Positions 1 through 8,372 of a stretch of 64,000 nucleotides of DNA are shown one piece after another; position 1 is the stretch's first letter; every line of letters starts with the position of its first letter. A model generated the notes under the pieces. It was not told where the DNA came from. It did no database searches and saw only the letters and a list, made by a program, of their open reading frames with translations. Origin of the DNA: Flavisolibacter longurius (GTDB taxonomy: Bacteria; Bacteroidota; Bacteroidia; Chitinophagales; Chitinophagaceae); assembly GCA_013327885.1 (NCBI GenBank), contig JABUMY010000001.1, positions 310,001 to 374,000 of the forward strand, in the 5' to 3' direction. Both the position numbers and the translations under genes were made by a program.

Positions 1-2
1 CC

Positions 3-434
3 GTGTTGTACCGGCGTTGGGTGTTTGACGAATTCCAGTTTGACACAAGATTAAAAGCATGCGAGGATTACGACCTTTACCTGAACGTGTCCAGGAAATA
101 CCCGGTGATTCATCACCCAGAGGCTTTGGCTTGCTACCGGATGCATGCCAGCAATATGTCGGGAAATGCAACCTTGATGTTAAGCAGTGCCTTGACTGTA
201 TTGACGCGACAGGAAACACAAGTGGCTTCCGTTGCTGAAAAAGATGCATTGCAGGAAGGTATAAAGGGATGGGTGGATTATTATAGCCCGCTTGTTTATT
301 GCCAGGTGCGTGACACCAATAAAAAAGCAGCAAAAGAATCAGTCTCTATTTTAAAAAAATATAAACCAAAACTTTTTTATCGTTATTTAATTGCCAACTG
401 TTATGATAAAATCACTGCAAAAGATCGCTCCTGA
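3..434 (+). CDS. Glycosyltransferase family 2, C-terminal part (5' end outside window)
   Basis: This reading frame is already open at the window edge, so only the last ~143 residues are visible. The segment FDTRLKACEDYDLYLNVSRKY is the ED-Y-DL-L motif typical of the acceptor side of GT-A family 2 transferases, where the Glu-Asp helps bind the acceptor or act as base. A following H-P-E-A-L-A-C-Y-R-M-H segment also fits the family. The last ~60 residues look like a helical tail. It probably transfers a sugar during exopolysaccharide assembly at the cytoplasmic membrane face. The next gene starts 32 nt before this stop, so the two are likely co-translated. The N-terminal nucleotide-sugar domain cannot be checked. 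Confidence 0.8.
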   Translation: MLYRRWVFDEFQFDTRLKACEDYDLYLNVSRKYPVIHHPEALACYRMHASNMSGNATLMLSSALTVLTRQETQVASVAEKDALQEGIKGWVDYYSPLVYCQVRDTNKKAAKESVSILKKYKPKLFYRYLIANCYDKITAKDRS

Positions 435-1131
435 TTTTAGCCGGCGTTTATTGAACCGGTTAGGATTGAACAATGGCTACCGGCCTTCTGTTGGTAGTGT
501 ACGCCGCGGCCATATGAACAGCCTGCATCCTTTCAGCGATGGGTTTGGATACGACCGGGGACTACCGGTAGACCGGTATTATATTGAAAACTTTCTACAG
601 GAAGAATCCGCCAGCATAAAAGGCCGGGTGCTGGAAATCGGCGACAACGAATACACCATGCGCTTTGGCGGAAAGAATGTAACCAAGAGCGATATCCTGC
701 ATGTAAACCACGACAATCCGCATGCAACCATTATCGGTGACCTGAGCGATGTGCCGCAGATTGAAGACAATACGTTTGATGCCATTGTGCTTACGCAAAC
801 GCTACACCTTGTATATGATTATCATAAAGTGATCAGGACTTGTTACCGCATATTGAAACCTGGTGGTGTCTTACTGTTAACAGTACCCGGCATAACACCC
901 GTGAATGTTGATGAATGGAACTTCTTGTATTCCTTTACGGAACGATCACTGAATATGATTCTTTCGGAAACCTTTCCGCATGATAAAGTAGATACCAACT
1001 GTCATGGCAATGTATTCGTAGCCTGTTCATTTTTGTATGGCATGGCCGTAGCAGAAGTCAAAAAAAAGCAGCTCGATTTTAAAGATGACCGTTTCCAGGT
1101 CGTTGTTACCGGCAAAGCTGTCAAACCATAA
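403..1131 (+). CDS. SAM-dependent methyltransferase (type 11)
   Basis: A 242-residue protein with a class I methyltransferase fold. The motif VLEIGDNEY (about residue 75) stands for the SAM-binding E-x-G-x loop, DNTFDAIVLTQTLHLV (about 125) is motif IV, and ILKPGGVLLLTVPG (about 155) is the post-II motif typical of Methyltransf_11. An in-frame TTG lies 12 nt upstream, but the ATG at 403 is preferred. It overlaps the preceding glycosyltransferase and is followed at 6 nt by a deacetylase, so it probably methylates a sugar or lipid-linked intermediate in exopolysaccharide synthesis. The exact acceptor is unknown. Confidence 0.85.
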   Translation: MIKSLQKIAPDFSRRLLNRLGLNNGYRPSVGSVRRGHMNSLHPFSDGFGYDRGLPVDRYYIENFLQEESASIKGRVLEIGDNEYTMRFGGKNVTKSDILHVNHDNPHATIIGDLSDVPQIEDNTFDAIVLTQTLHLVYDYHKVIRTCYRILKPGGVLLLTVPGITPVNVDEWNFLYSFTERSLNMILSETFPHDKVDTNCHGNVFVACSFLYGMAVAEVKKKQLDFKDDRFQVVVTGKAVKP

Positions 1132-1137
1132 AAACAG

Positions 1138-2157
1138 GTGGGATTTTATCATCGGCTTCAGCAATTGATGCCTAAAAAAATAAAGTTTCCTGTTGCCCTG
1201 ATGTATCATCGTGTGGCTTCACCTGAAGTGGATCCCTGGGAACTTTCCGTTAGCGCCGAAAACTTTGAGGCGCAAATGCAGGTGCTAAAAAGCACGGGGT
1301 TGGTAGTGCCGGTAAATGAATTGCTGGAGCAAACCTTTGTCAAACAAAAGTTGAAACCAGCTGTTTGCATTACGTTTGATGACGGCTATACCGACAATTA
1401 CCTTGCTGCCAAACCTGTTTTGGAAAAATATGCATTACCAGCAACGTTTTTCATTGCTACCGGCTATACCGATACCCAAGAACTGTTTTGGTGGGATGAA
1501 CTGGATGCGATTTTTCTTTTACAGGAAACACTGCCTGAACATATTTCACTTCCCATCGGCGATGAGAACTTTACATTTAGCTTAGGTGAAGATGCAAGGT
1601 TGTCTGCAGAAAAGAAACAACTGCACGCAACATGGATGTATGAACAGTCGCCTCCTACCAAACGATGCGAACTTTATCTGGCCATTTGGGAGCGGTTAAA
1701 ACCCCTGCCGGCTACAGAGATAAAAACAACGTTGACCCGCATACGCCAATGGGCAGGTTTCAACAGCATACCGGATGCAGGCAGTATTCCCATGACACGT
1801 AGCCAGGTAAAGGAAATGGCACAACATCATTTGTTTGAGGTCGGTATCCATACACATAGCCATTGTGATCTTCGTTTCAGTAGCGCAACGCGGCAGGCGG
1901 CAGAAATCAGTACCTGCAAAGAAGCTCTCAACCGCAAGTACGGCGTTTCAGCCGATACCATTGCTTATCCTTATGGTAAATACAACGCGGATACGCTTGC
2001 CGTTGTAAAGGAAATGCAACTCAACGCAGCATTCACAACCGATGGAAACGTGCTCATACCACAATCGGATCGTTACCAAGCAGGCAGGTTCCAGGTAAAA
2101 AACTGGAATGGAAAAGAATTTGAAAAACAACTCCGCAACTGGCTTAAAAATAGTTAA
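1138..2157 (+). CDS. Polysaccharide deacetylase family protein (CE4/NodB-like)
   Basis: A 339-residue protein of the carbohydrate esterase 4 type. After an N-terminal VALMYHRV strand, the catalytic TFDDGY motif (about residue 80) gives the Asp pair for base and metal, and HTHSHCDL (about 240) supplies the metal-binding HxxxH-like pair; AYPYGKYN (about 280) is the later conserved strand. There is no clear signal peptide. The start is uncertain: GTG at 1138 lies 6 nt after the previous stop, and an ATG at 1168 would lose only 10 residues. Expected role: removal of N-acetyl groups from a surface polysaccharide or its precursor, in line with the neighbouring glycosyltransferases. Confidence 0.85.
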   Translation: MGFYHRLQQLMPKKIKFPVALMYHRVASPEVDPWELSVSAENFEAQMQVLKSTGLVVPVNELLEQTFVKQKLKPAVCITFDDGYTDNYLAAKPVLEKYALPATFFIATGYTDTQELFWWDELDAIFLLQETLPEHISLPIGDENFTFSLGEDARLSAEKKQLHATWMYEQSPPTKRCELYLAIWERLKPLPATEIKTTLTRIRQWAGFNSIPDAGSIPMTRSQVKEMAQHHLFEVGIHTHSHCDLRFSSATRQAAEISTCKEALNRKYGVSADTIAYPYGKYNADTLAVVKEMQLNAAFTTDGNVLIPQSDRYQAGRFQVKNWNGKEFEKQLRNWLKNS

Positions 2158-2163
2158 CCGTTT

Positions 2164-3075
2164 ATGAGCGCTTTCGCAACACCATTGGTTTCTGTTATTC
2201 TTCCATTCTACAACGAAGTGGATTTTCTGCACGAAACGATCGACAGCGTTCTGCAGCAGGAATATACCAACTGGGAGATTATCCTGATAGATGATGCCGG
2301 TTCTGATGCTTGTACGCAGATCGCAAAAGCATACGCAGAAAACTGGCCCGACAAAATATTTTACAACGATCATCCGAACCACGCTAACAAAGGCCTTTCT
2401 GCCAGCCGTAACGTAGCCATAGCTAAAGCAAAAGGCGAGTTACTTGCTTTTTTGGATGCTGATGATAAATGGTTGCCTGCAAAATTGAAGGAACAGGTGC
2501 AGGTCTTTCAACAGCATCCGGAAGTGAGCATGATCTGCGAAGCGTCGAGTTACTGGTACAGTTGGGAGGACAAAAATGCGCAGGACAATATAATACCGAT
2601 TGGAGCAACTCCTGATAAGTTGTATGCGCCGCCATCGCTTTCCCTGCAACTTTACCCGCTTGGTGAAGGTGCCGCTCCTTGTCCTTCCGCAATCATGGTA
2701 AAAAAAGAGGCGTCTGTTCGGTACCACAATTTCGAGGATTCGTTTACCGGTTATTTGCAGGGCTATGAAGACCAGGTTTTTTTAGGCAAGTTTTACCTTA
2801 ATGAAGTGGTGTATGTTTCAGGTGCCTGCAATAATCTATACCGGCAACGAAACGATTCATTGATGCACCGCATGATAGCGGACGGGAAATATATCAATGC
2901 AAGGCTTCATTTTTTGGAATGGTTGAAGCAATACATGGCAGTAACAAACATCCATTACCCTGAGGTGGACAAACAACTCGCAGTGGCCATCAGGCAATGC
3001 CAGCAGCCGAATCCCTCCTTTCCCAACAGGGTCATTTCGAAGCTGAAAAAAGTGCTGCGCCAGTTGCAGTCTTAA
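2164..3075 (+). CDS. Glycosyltransferase family 2
   Basis: A complete 303-residue GT-A enzyme. VSVILPFYNEVDFL at the N terminus and IILIDDAGSD form the nucleotide-binding part; ASRNVAIAKAKGELLAFLDADDKW contains the D-x-D-D metal and UDP-sugar motif around residue 95; GYEDQVFLGKFYL near residue 200 is the acceptor-side ED motif. It starts 6 nt after the deacetylase and belongs to the same unit. It should add one sugar to a lipid-linked oligosaccharide at the inner membrane. Donor and acceptor cannot be told from sequence. Confidence 0.88.
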   Translation: MSAFATPLVSVILPFYNEVDFLHETIDSVLQQEYTNWEIILIDDAGSDACTQIAKAYAENWPDKIFYNDHPNHANKGLSASRNVAIAKAKGELLAFLDADDKWLPAKLKEQVQVFQQHPEVSMICEASSYWYSWEDKNAQDNIIPIGATPDKLYAPPSLSLQLYPLGEGAAPCPSAIMVKKEASVRYHNFEDSFTGYLQGYEDQVFLGKFYLNEVVYVSGACNNLYRQRNDSLMHRMIADGKYINARLHFLEWLKQYMAVTNIHYPEVDKQLAVAIRQCQQPNPSFPNRVISKLKKVLRQLQS

Positions 3076-3598
3076 CCAAGTGACCTGTTTGAAATATTTT
3101 TGATAGGTTGAACAGAACATCACACATCTCAAACCATCGTCTTCCAAAAGAAGGCGCCCTTCATTCGATTGTTAGAAAGCAATTGTCTTTCGAGTTAAAA
3201 CCATACCGTTTTCGTTTGTGCAAACAAACTTGCACGGCACAGTTTTAGTGTACAGGTGGGGCAGTCTGGAAGGTAGGATTTTACAAACTAACGATAGCAG
3301 GCAACGAGCATGGAGCTGTGAAAACAGAGAGCAACGCAAAGCCTGCGAAATAAAAGTAGAAACAGGTTCAGGTGTATATTGTTCACGTACATCTACGCAT
3401 AATATGCCGAAGCGTTAAACTTTAAAAGGGTAACGTAATCCAATGGCTTCTTATCTATGAACGAAAATCAGATGTTCATTTTTTAATCTTCAGTCGTAGA
3501 AGCGGCAATACTGCTGCTTCTTTTAATAGAAAATGAGTGGAGTGAGTGAGATTTCCGATTGGCGATTTTTAAATGAACAACACCGCAATTAGTAACGA
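3076..3598. other. Intergenic region inside the exopolysaccharide cluster
   Basis: 523 bp without a convincing gene. A 66-codon frame at 3218-3418 has low-complexity, Arg/Ser-rich content unlike its neighbours and is not called. A short palindrome GTTTGTGCAAAC lies near 3212. No strong terminator is seen after the upstream glycosyltransferase, so the cluster may continue through this gap as one transcript or be restarted here. The last 60 nt before the GT4 start are A/T rich, as expected for a promoter. Confidence 0.4.
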
Positions 3599-4909
3599 AT
3601 GGAAAAAGGCAAACGAATTCTTTTAATTGGAGGAAATTTTTCCCCCGAACCAACGGGGATCGGAAAATACAATGGGGAAATGATCAATTGGCTGGCCGCA
3701 AATGGCTATGATTGTACTGTGATAACCACTTATCCTTATTACCCGCATTGGAAAATACAGAGCGACTATAAAAAATATTCATCCTGGTATACGAAAGAAA
3801 GCATCCAGGTTGCAGGACGAAAAACGGTTACGGTTCTCCGTTGCCCGCATTATGTACCAAATAACCCTACCGGTTTGCGCCGGATCGTTTCAGACGCCAC
3901 CTTTTTTCTGAGTGCGTTTTTCCGGTTGCTGCCGCTTTTGTTCTCCCGTAAGTACGACCTGGTAATGAACGTAGCGCCTGCTTTTCACATCGGATTGCTT
4001 GGTTTATTGTACAAAAAGGTGAAAGGCGCTGCTTTTCTTTACCATATCCAGGATTTGCAGATCGAGGCATCGCAGCAACTGCAGATGATAAATTCAAAAA
4101 CGGTTCTGAAACTGCTTTACCGCACCGAAAGGATAATTCTGAATGGTGCAGACCTTGTCAGCACCATTTCGGAAGGCATGCTGAAGAAAGTGCAACGCAA
4201 GACAAAGCGGCCCGTTTGTTTATTTCCAAACTGGGTCGATACAAAACAATTCTATCCCATTGCCGAAAAAGCATTGTTGAAAAAAGAATATGGCTTTGCA
4301 CCCACAGACAAAGTTGTTTTGTATTCCGGCGCTATCGGCGAAAAGCAGGGACTGGAAGCGATCCTGCACGCAGCAAACGCCCTGCAGCAACACAGCGATC
4401 TAAAATTTGTCATCTGCGGCTCGGGACCATACAAACAAAAGCTCGCCGATCTGACGGCAGAACTCAAATTAGCCAACATAACATTTTTACCCTTGCAGCC
4501 ATTCGAAAGCCTGAACAGGTTTCTCAACATGGCAGATGTGCACCTGGTGCTTCAAAAGGCTGACGCAGCCGACCTGGTCATGCCTTCAAAGCTTACCACC
4601 ATTTTGGCCATTGGCGGAATGGTGATAGCTACGGCAAAAGAAGGCACCAGCCTTTTTGAAGTGGTTACCGGCCACGATATGGGGCTTGTAATTGAACCGG
4701 GAGACCAGGCGCTTTTAAACGCCGCTATTTTGCAAACGCTGTGCGAAGGCAATGAAGTGCAGAAAGAGAACGCAAGGAAATACGCACAAAACTTTATTGC
4801 CATCGATGGCATTTTCTCACATTTTCTTTCAGAGGTGGACAAGACTGTTTTGAAACAAAAGCTACTGCCGGCTGCAATACGGCAGCCGGTTGAAGAAACC
4901 GTTGTATAA
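3599..4909 (+). CDS. Glycosyltransferase family 4, WcaI-like
   Basis: A 436-residue GT-B enzyme. The N-terminal GGNFSPEPTGIGKYNGEM, followed by YDCTVITTYPYYPHW, is characteristic of the WcaI group from colanic acid clusters. The C-terminal half has VVLYSGAIGEKQGLEAI (about residue 235) and a nucleotide-sugar loop around VMPSKLTTILAIGG (about 325), where the family places its E-x7-E-like region. It sits between two exopolysaccharide genes and probably adds a hexose or fucose to the lipid-linked repeat unit. The last residues are Gln/Val rich and look dispensable. Confidence 0.87.
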   Translation: MEKGKRILLIGGNFSPEPTGIGKYNGEMINWLAANGYDCTVITTYPYYPHWKIQSDYKKYSSWYTKESIQVAGRKTVTVLRCPHYVPNNPTGLRRIVSDATFFLSAFFRLLPLLFSRKYDLVMNVAPAFHIGLLGLLYKKVKGAAFLYHIQDLQIEASQQLQMINSKTVLKLLYRTERIILNGADLVSTISEGMLKKVQRKTKRPVCLFPNWVDTKQFYPIAEKALLKKEYGFAPTDKVVLYSGAIGEKQGLEAILHAANALQQHSDLKFVICGSGPYKQKLADLTAELKLANITFLPLQPFESLNRFLNMADVHLVLQKADAADLVMPSKLTTILAIGGMVIATAKEGTSLFEVVTGHDMGLVIEPGDQALLNAAILQTLCEGNEVQKENARKYAQNFIAIDGIFSHFLSEVDKTVLKQKLLPAAIRQPVEETVV

Positions 4910-5137
4910 GATTGTTATTAACTGCACACGGCAGCATAACGGCACCTCGTTTTGAACAACTGCGCATGCCAGTCTTGACAGGTTAAGCAGGCAAGCAGTC
5001 AATTCATCTTCCTTGAGTTTTTGGTAAGGCTTTACCAGCCTGGATACACAGGCAAAAAGAGCAGCAAGGCTGCCATTTTATCATCCTAGAATCCAAAACA
5101 AACCAAAGCCTGATTCTTAACCTCATTTTGAACAACA

Positions 5138-6526
5138 ATGAATAATCGTTTCTCCCGTTTACTGCAATTCTTTGGGATAACCCTGGACTTTTTGTCCCTC
5201 AATGCCGTGTACTTTATTACACGTTACCTGATGCAGGATGGAATTGTGTCGGACACGACGGAGTATTCGTATTTCTGGTTGTGGATCAATACATCCTGGC
5301 TCCTGACAAGCTGGATCAGTCACCTGTACAGCGAGAACATCATGGGTTCTTTTGAAATGTTTTCCCGCCGTACCATGCACACCTATTTTTACTGGTTGCT
5401 GTTGATCATGATGTACCTGTTCTTTACCCGCAAACTCGAGATTTCGCGGTTGTTCATCACTGTTATCCTGCTTAGCTATGGTATTATGCTTTTACTGAAC
5501 CGCCTCATGTTCCTGATGGTACGCAGTTACATGCGGGAAAAGCAAATGTTTTGCCGCAAGGTCATCATCATCGGTTATAACGAAACGGCGAAAAAACTGA
5601 CGACTTACCTAGAGGATGAGGACAACCTTACCGAGATCGTTGGTTATTGCGAGAAGGAAGAAAACGTAACAGAGCTGACGCATTACCCGGTGTTGTCGCA
5701 ATTGGAAAATGCAATGGAAATTGCCCACCAGTACAATGTCGAAGAAATTTATTCTACCATTGCCCCCGAGCACAACTTTACAATTTACCAACTCATGAAA
5801 CAGGCAGAGCAGGCCTGTATCCGTTTCCGGTTTATACCCGACCTGAGCTTTTTTATCAACCGCACCTACCATGTTGAGTACATGAAGGACATACCTGTTT
5901 TGACCATGCGCCGCGAACCGCTGGAAGACAGCCTGAACCGCATGAAAAAGCGTGTGCTGGATGTGGTGTTCAGTGCCCTGGTGATCATTTTTATTTTGTC
6001 GTGGCTGATACCGATCCTTGGTTTGCTTATCTGGCTCGAATCACCAGGCCCCATTTTCTTCAGGCAAATGCGCAGCGGCTTAAACAACAAGCCTTTTATG
6101 TGCATCAAGTTTCGGAGTATGCGCAGTAACAACGATGCAAACAAGCGGCAGGCAACAAAGAATGATGACAGGCTCACCAACATTGGCCGTTTTATTCGCA
6201 AAACAAGCCTGGATGAATTTCCGCAATTCCTGAATGTGTTTATGGGTGATATGAGTATTGTGGGACCGCGGCCACACATGCTAAAGCATACCGATGATTA
6301 TTCGCAATTGCTGGAGGAGTACATGGTGCGCCATTTTGCAAAGCCTGGCATAACGGGATGGGCTCAGGTAAATGGTTATCGCGGTGAAACACGAACGCTT
6401 GAGCAAATGAAAGAGCGGGTGGAATATGATATTTGGTACCTCGAAAACTGGAACCTCTGGCTGGATGTAAGGATTATTTTCCTGACTGCCTACAATGTGA
6501 TCCGTGGCGAGAAAAACGCGTTTTAA
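5138..6526 (+). CDS. Undecaprenyl-phosphate sugar phosphotransferase (WcaJ/WbaP-like)
   Basis: A 462-residue polyprenyl glycosyl-1-phosphate transferase that starts repeat-unit assembly by moving a sugar phosphate from UDP-sugar to undecaprenyl phosphate. The N-terminal ~130 residues hold four or five hydrophobic helices, then a CoA-binding-like Rossmann region (KVIIIGYNETAKKL, about 145). The C-terminal catalytic domain starts at KRVLDVVFSALV (about 272), with FFRQMRSG, IKFRSM, TSLDEFPQFLNVFMGDMSIVGPRPH and PGITGWAQVNGYRGE all present. The length matches the WcaJ/ExoY long form. It is the last recognisable gene of the cluster. Confidence 0.93.
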   Translation: MNNRFSRLLQFFGITLDFLSLNAVYFITRYLMQDGIVSDTTEYSYFWLWINTSWLLTSWISHLYSENIMGSFEMFSRRTMHTYFYWLLLIMMYLFFTRKLEISRLFITVILLSYGIMLLLNRLMFLMVRSYMREKQMFCRKVIIIGYNETAKKLTTYLEDEDNLTEIVGYCEKEENVTELTHYPVLSQLENAMEIAHQYNVEEIYSTIAPEHNFTIYQLMKQAEQACIRFRFIPDLSFFINRTYHVEYMKDIPVLTMRREPLEDSLNRMKKRVLDVVFSALVIIFILSWLIPILGLLIWLESPGPIFFRQMRSGLNNKPFMCIKFRSMRSNNDANKRQATKNDDRLTNIGRFIRKTSLDEFPQFLNVFMGDMSIVGPRPHMLKHTDDYSQLLEEYMVRHFAKPGITGWAQVNGYRGETRTLEQMKERVEYDIWYLENWNLWLDVRIIFLTAYNVIRGEKNAF

Positions 6527-6581
6527 CCGTTTGCCTTTCTGAACAATAAATCATCTGATGGGAGAGACGACTCAATGTTTC

Positions 6582-6589
6582 TACTTTTG
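6582..6589 (+). promoter_or_regulatory. Candidate -7 box TACTTTTG
   Basis: An exact match to the Bacteroidota -7 consensus TAnnTTTG, 20 nt before the ATG at 6610. No clear TTTG -33 element is seen at the usual distance. It supports separate transcription of the small downstream gene. Confidence 0.4.
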
Positions 6590-6609
6590 TATCTACCTGC
6601 CAATACTTT

Positions 6610-6801
6610 ATGCTTACGCAACAAACCTATCTGCAGTTTCCCAGCCTTGCCGACCTGAAAAAATTCCGCAATGCCCTGCCTTCACGAAAGGTTTTTATCC
6701 TGTTAGGACAAAACATCCTGTTTGCAGCCTTTACGGAAAAGGAAATTCAGCTTGCCATTGAGCAACACAACGCCGAAGTCATCAACGAGCCGGTTGCCTG
6801 A
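6610..6801 (+). CDS. Small hypothetical protein (63 aa)
   Basis: I do not recognise a named family. The 63 residues form a compact mixed alpha/beta pattern (LQFPSLADLKKFRNAL, KVFILLGQNILFAAFTEKEIQLAI) with no signal peptide or membrane helix, so a small soluble cytoplasmic protein is likely. An exact TAnnTTTG box lies just upstream, which favours a real gene. A frame offset by one from 6558 covers the same DNA but has a much less protein-like composition and was not called. Confidence 0.55.
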   Translation: MLTQQTYLQFPSLADLKKFRNALPSRKVFILLGQNILFAAFTEKEIQLAIEQHNAEVINEPVA

Positions 6802-6871
6802 TAATGCACAAATCGAGCAAAGGCATTGCAATAAACGCAACTGCTGTACACAACTGTCCAACTCAATACAG

Positions 6872-7501
6872 TCAGTGTAGGAGCTTTATGTTCTTTTTGC
6901 AGATGTAAAAATGCCATAGCATCATTGTGGCCAGTGAGCGGTAGGGCCGCCAGTTTTCTGCCTGCGCTAACAAGCTTTCTTTTGGCAATTTTTTCGCTTG
7001 CAGCATGTGCAGGGCATTCACCAGCGCCAGGTCGCCGATGGGAAAAATATCGCTGCGCTGCAGGGCATGCAGCAGGTAAATGTCAACTGTCCAGTTGCCA
7101 ATGCCTTTCAGTGCGGTCAACTCTTTTCGCACAACCTCATCTTCCTCTTTTATAAATTTTTCCAGGTTGATCTTTCCTGAAAGTATGGCGTCGGCTAGCC
7201 CCCGCACATACACAATCTTCTGCCGGCTGAAATAACATCCCCGCAATTCCTCATCCGATAATTGTAACACCGCTTCGGGTGAAATATCTCCAATTTTTTC
7301 CTTTAATTTTTTAAACGCTGCGTAGGCAGAAGTCAGCGAAACCTGCTGCTCCAGGATAGTGAGTACAAGGGTTTCAAATGTGTTTGGCCTTGTCCAGTAG
7401 GGCGGGTAACCATAGGCTGTAAGAATGCTTTGCAGCAGCGGGTCCTTTGCTGCCAGGCCATCGCAAAGGGAGTGAAAATTTTCCCGTGTGAATGTCAGCA
7501 T
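6872..7501 (-). CDS. DNA-3-methyladenine glycosylase II family (AlkA-like, HhH-GPD)
   Basis: A 209-residue base-excision glycosylase. LVLTILEQQVSLTSAYAAFKKL (about residue 45) is the HhH-GPD entry helix, LTALKGIGNWTVDIYLLHAL (about 130) is the helix-hairpin-helix with the conserved G-I-G-x-W-T/S, and the catalytic Asp is in PIGDLAL (about 156). It lacks the long N-terminal domain of E. coli AlkA, as many short bacterial homologues do. Its ATG is only 2 nt after the paaC stop, so it is read with the phenylacetyl-CoA epoxidase genes. Predicted role: release of alkylated purines from DNA. Confidence 0.88.
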   Translation of the reverse strand: MLTFTRENFHSLCDGLAAKDPLLQSILTAYGYPPYWTRPNTFETLVLTILEQQVSLTSAYAAFKKLKEKIGDISPEAVLQLSDEELRGCYFSRQKIVYVRGLADAILSGKINLEKFIKEEDEVVRKELTALKGIGNWTVDIYLLHALQRSDIFPIGDLALVNALHMLQAKKLPKESLLAQAENWRPYRSLATMMLWHFYICKKNIKLLH

Positions 7502-7503
7502 AC

Positions 7504-8349
7504 TTACCAGGTTGCATTGGGGTAAGTGCGTTGCAGGTATTGCATTTCCGCCAATAGGTAGCCAAGGTGCTCCGTATGCCGCCCCTCTTTACCGCCGATT
7601 TGTGTCCAGCTTTGTTTGGGTACTTCCAAGCCTGCTTCTTCAAACACCGCTTCTACTTTTTGCAGCCATTTCACCTTCAGTGATTCGGGTGAAACAGCGT
7701 TGCCTTTCTCATACTCTGCAGGTTGAAACAATTCACCGGTGAACATCCATAGTTCAGATAAAGCTGCCTTTATTCGACGATTACTTTCTTCTGTTCCATC
7801 GCCAAGTCGAATGACCCACTCACCACTCCAGCGCAGGTGGTACGCTACTTCTTTGCTGCTTTTTTCGGCGATGGCGGCCAATTGCTTATCCTCACTTTTT
7901 TGCAACTCTTCGTAAAGAAAGTGCTGCCAGGCACTAAAGAAAAACTGGCGTAGCACGGTAAACGCCCAATCGCCGCGGGGCAATTCAGCCAGCAATACAT
8001 TCAGGCATTGTTGTTCTTCCCGTAAATAGGGGAGATCATCTTCCTGCAATTCGCGGTTGAATGTTTGCCATAAACGTGGAATGTATTTTTCCAGCGCCGC
8101 TTTTTCATCGGCACTGCTTTCGTTGTAAAGGTTTGCTGCGTATTGATAAAAATTACGGGCCTGTCCGAGCAGGTCTAGGGCAATATTAGTAATGGCAATG
8201 TCCTGTTCCAGCACCGGGCCGTGACCTGTCCATTCGCTGTTGCGCTGGGCAAGGAGCAAGGTGTTATCGGCCAGGTGAAGGGTGTATAAAAAGAGTTGCG
8301 GGGTTGACAAGTTGATAAGTTGACTGGTGAAAGCAATCCTGTTGATCAT
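7504..8349 (-). CDS. paaC: 1,2-phenylacetyl-CoA epoxidase subunit PaaC
   Basis: A 281-residue non-catalytic structural partner of PaaA in the di-iron epoxidase that converts phenylacetyl-CoA to its ring-1,2-epoxide. LYTLHLADNTLLLAQRNSEWTGHGP, IALDLLGQARNFYQYA and YHLRWSGEWVIRLGDGTEES match the family over its whole length. The first ~16 residues are unusual: residues 5-16 are encoded by three tandem 8-nt words (8303-8326), and no other start codon is available before the conserved region. It lies between paaB and the glycosylase gene. Confidence 0.92.
   Translation of the reverse strand: MINRIAFTSQLINLSTPQLFLYTLHLADNTLLLAQRNSEWTGHGPVLEQDIAITNIALDLLGQARNFYQYAANLYNESSADEKAALEKYIPRLWQTFNRELQEDDLPYLREEQQCLNVLLAELPRGDWAFTVLRQFFFSAWQHFLYEELQKSEDKQLAAIAEKSSKEVAYHLRWSGEWVIRLGDGTEESNRRIKAALSELWMFTGELFQPAEYEKGNAVSPESLKVKWLQKVEAVFEEAGLEVPKQSWTQIGGKEGRHTEHLGYLLAEMQYLQRTYPNATW
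8303..8326. repeat. Tandem 8-nt word array inside the paaC start
   Basis: Three consecutive units GTTGACAA, GTTGATAA and GTTGACTG on the plus strand. The 24-nt total keeps the reading frame of paaC (minus strand), where it encodes a Ser/Gln/Leu/Asn-rich stretch. Confidence 0.75.
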
Positions 8350-8372
8350 TCAAAAATCCTGCAAATCCGCGG

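Noticed and set aside
3218-3418. 66-codon plus-strand frame in the exopolysaccharide cluster gap
   Set aside because: Composition is Arg/Ser/Cys rich without any domain pattern and the start has no promoter or coupling; most likely chance.
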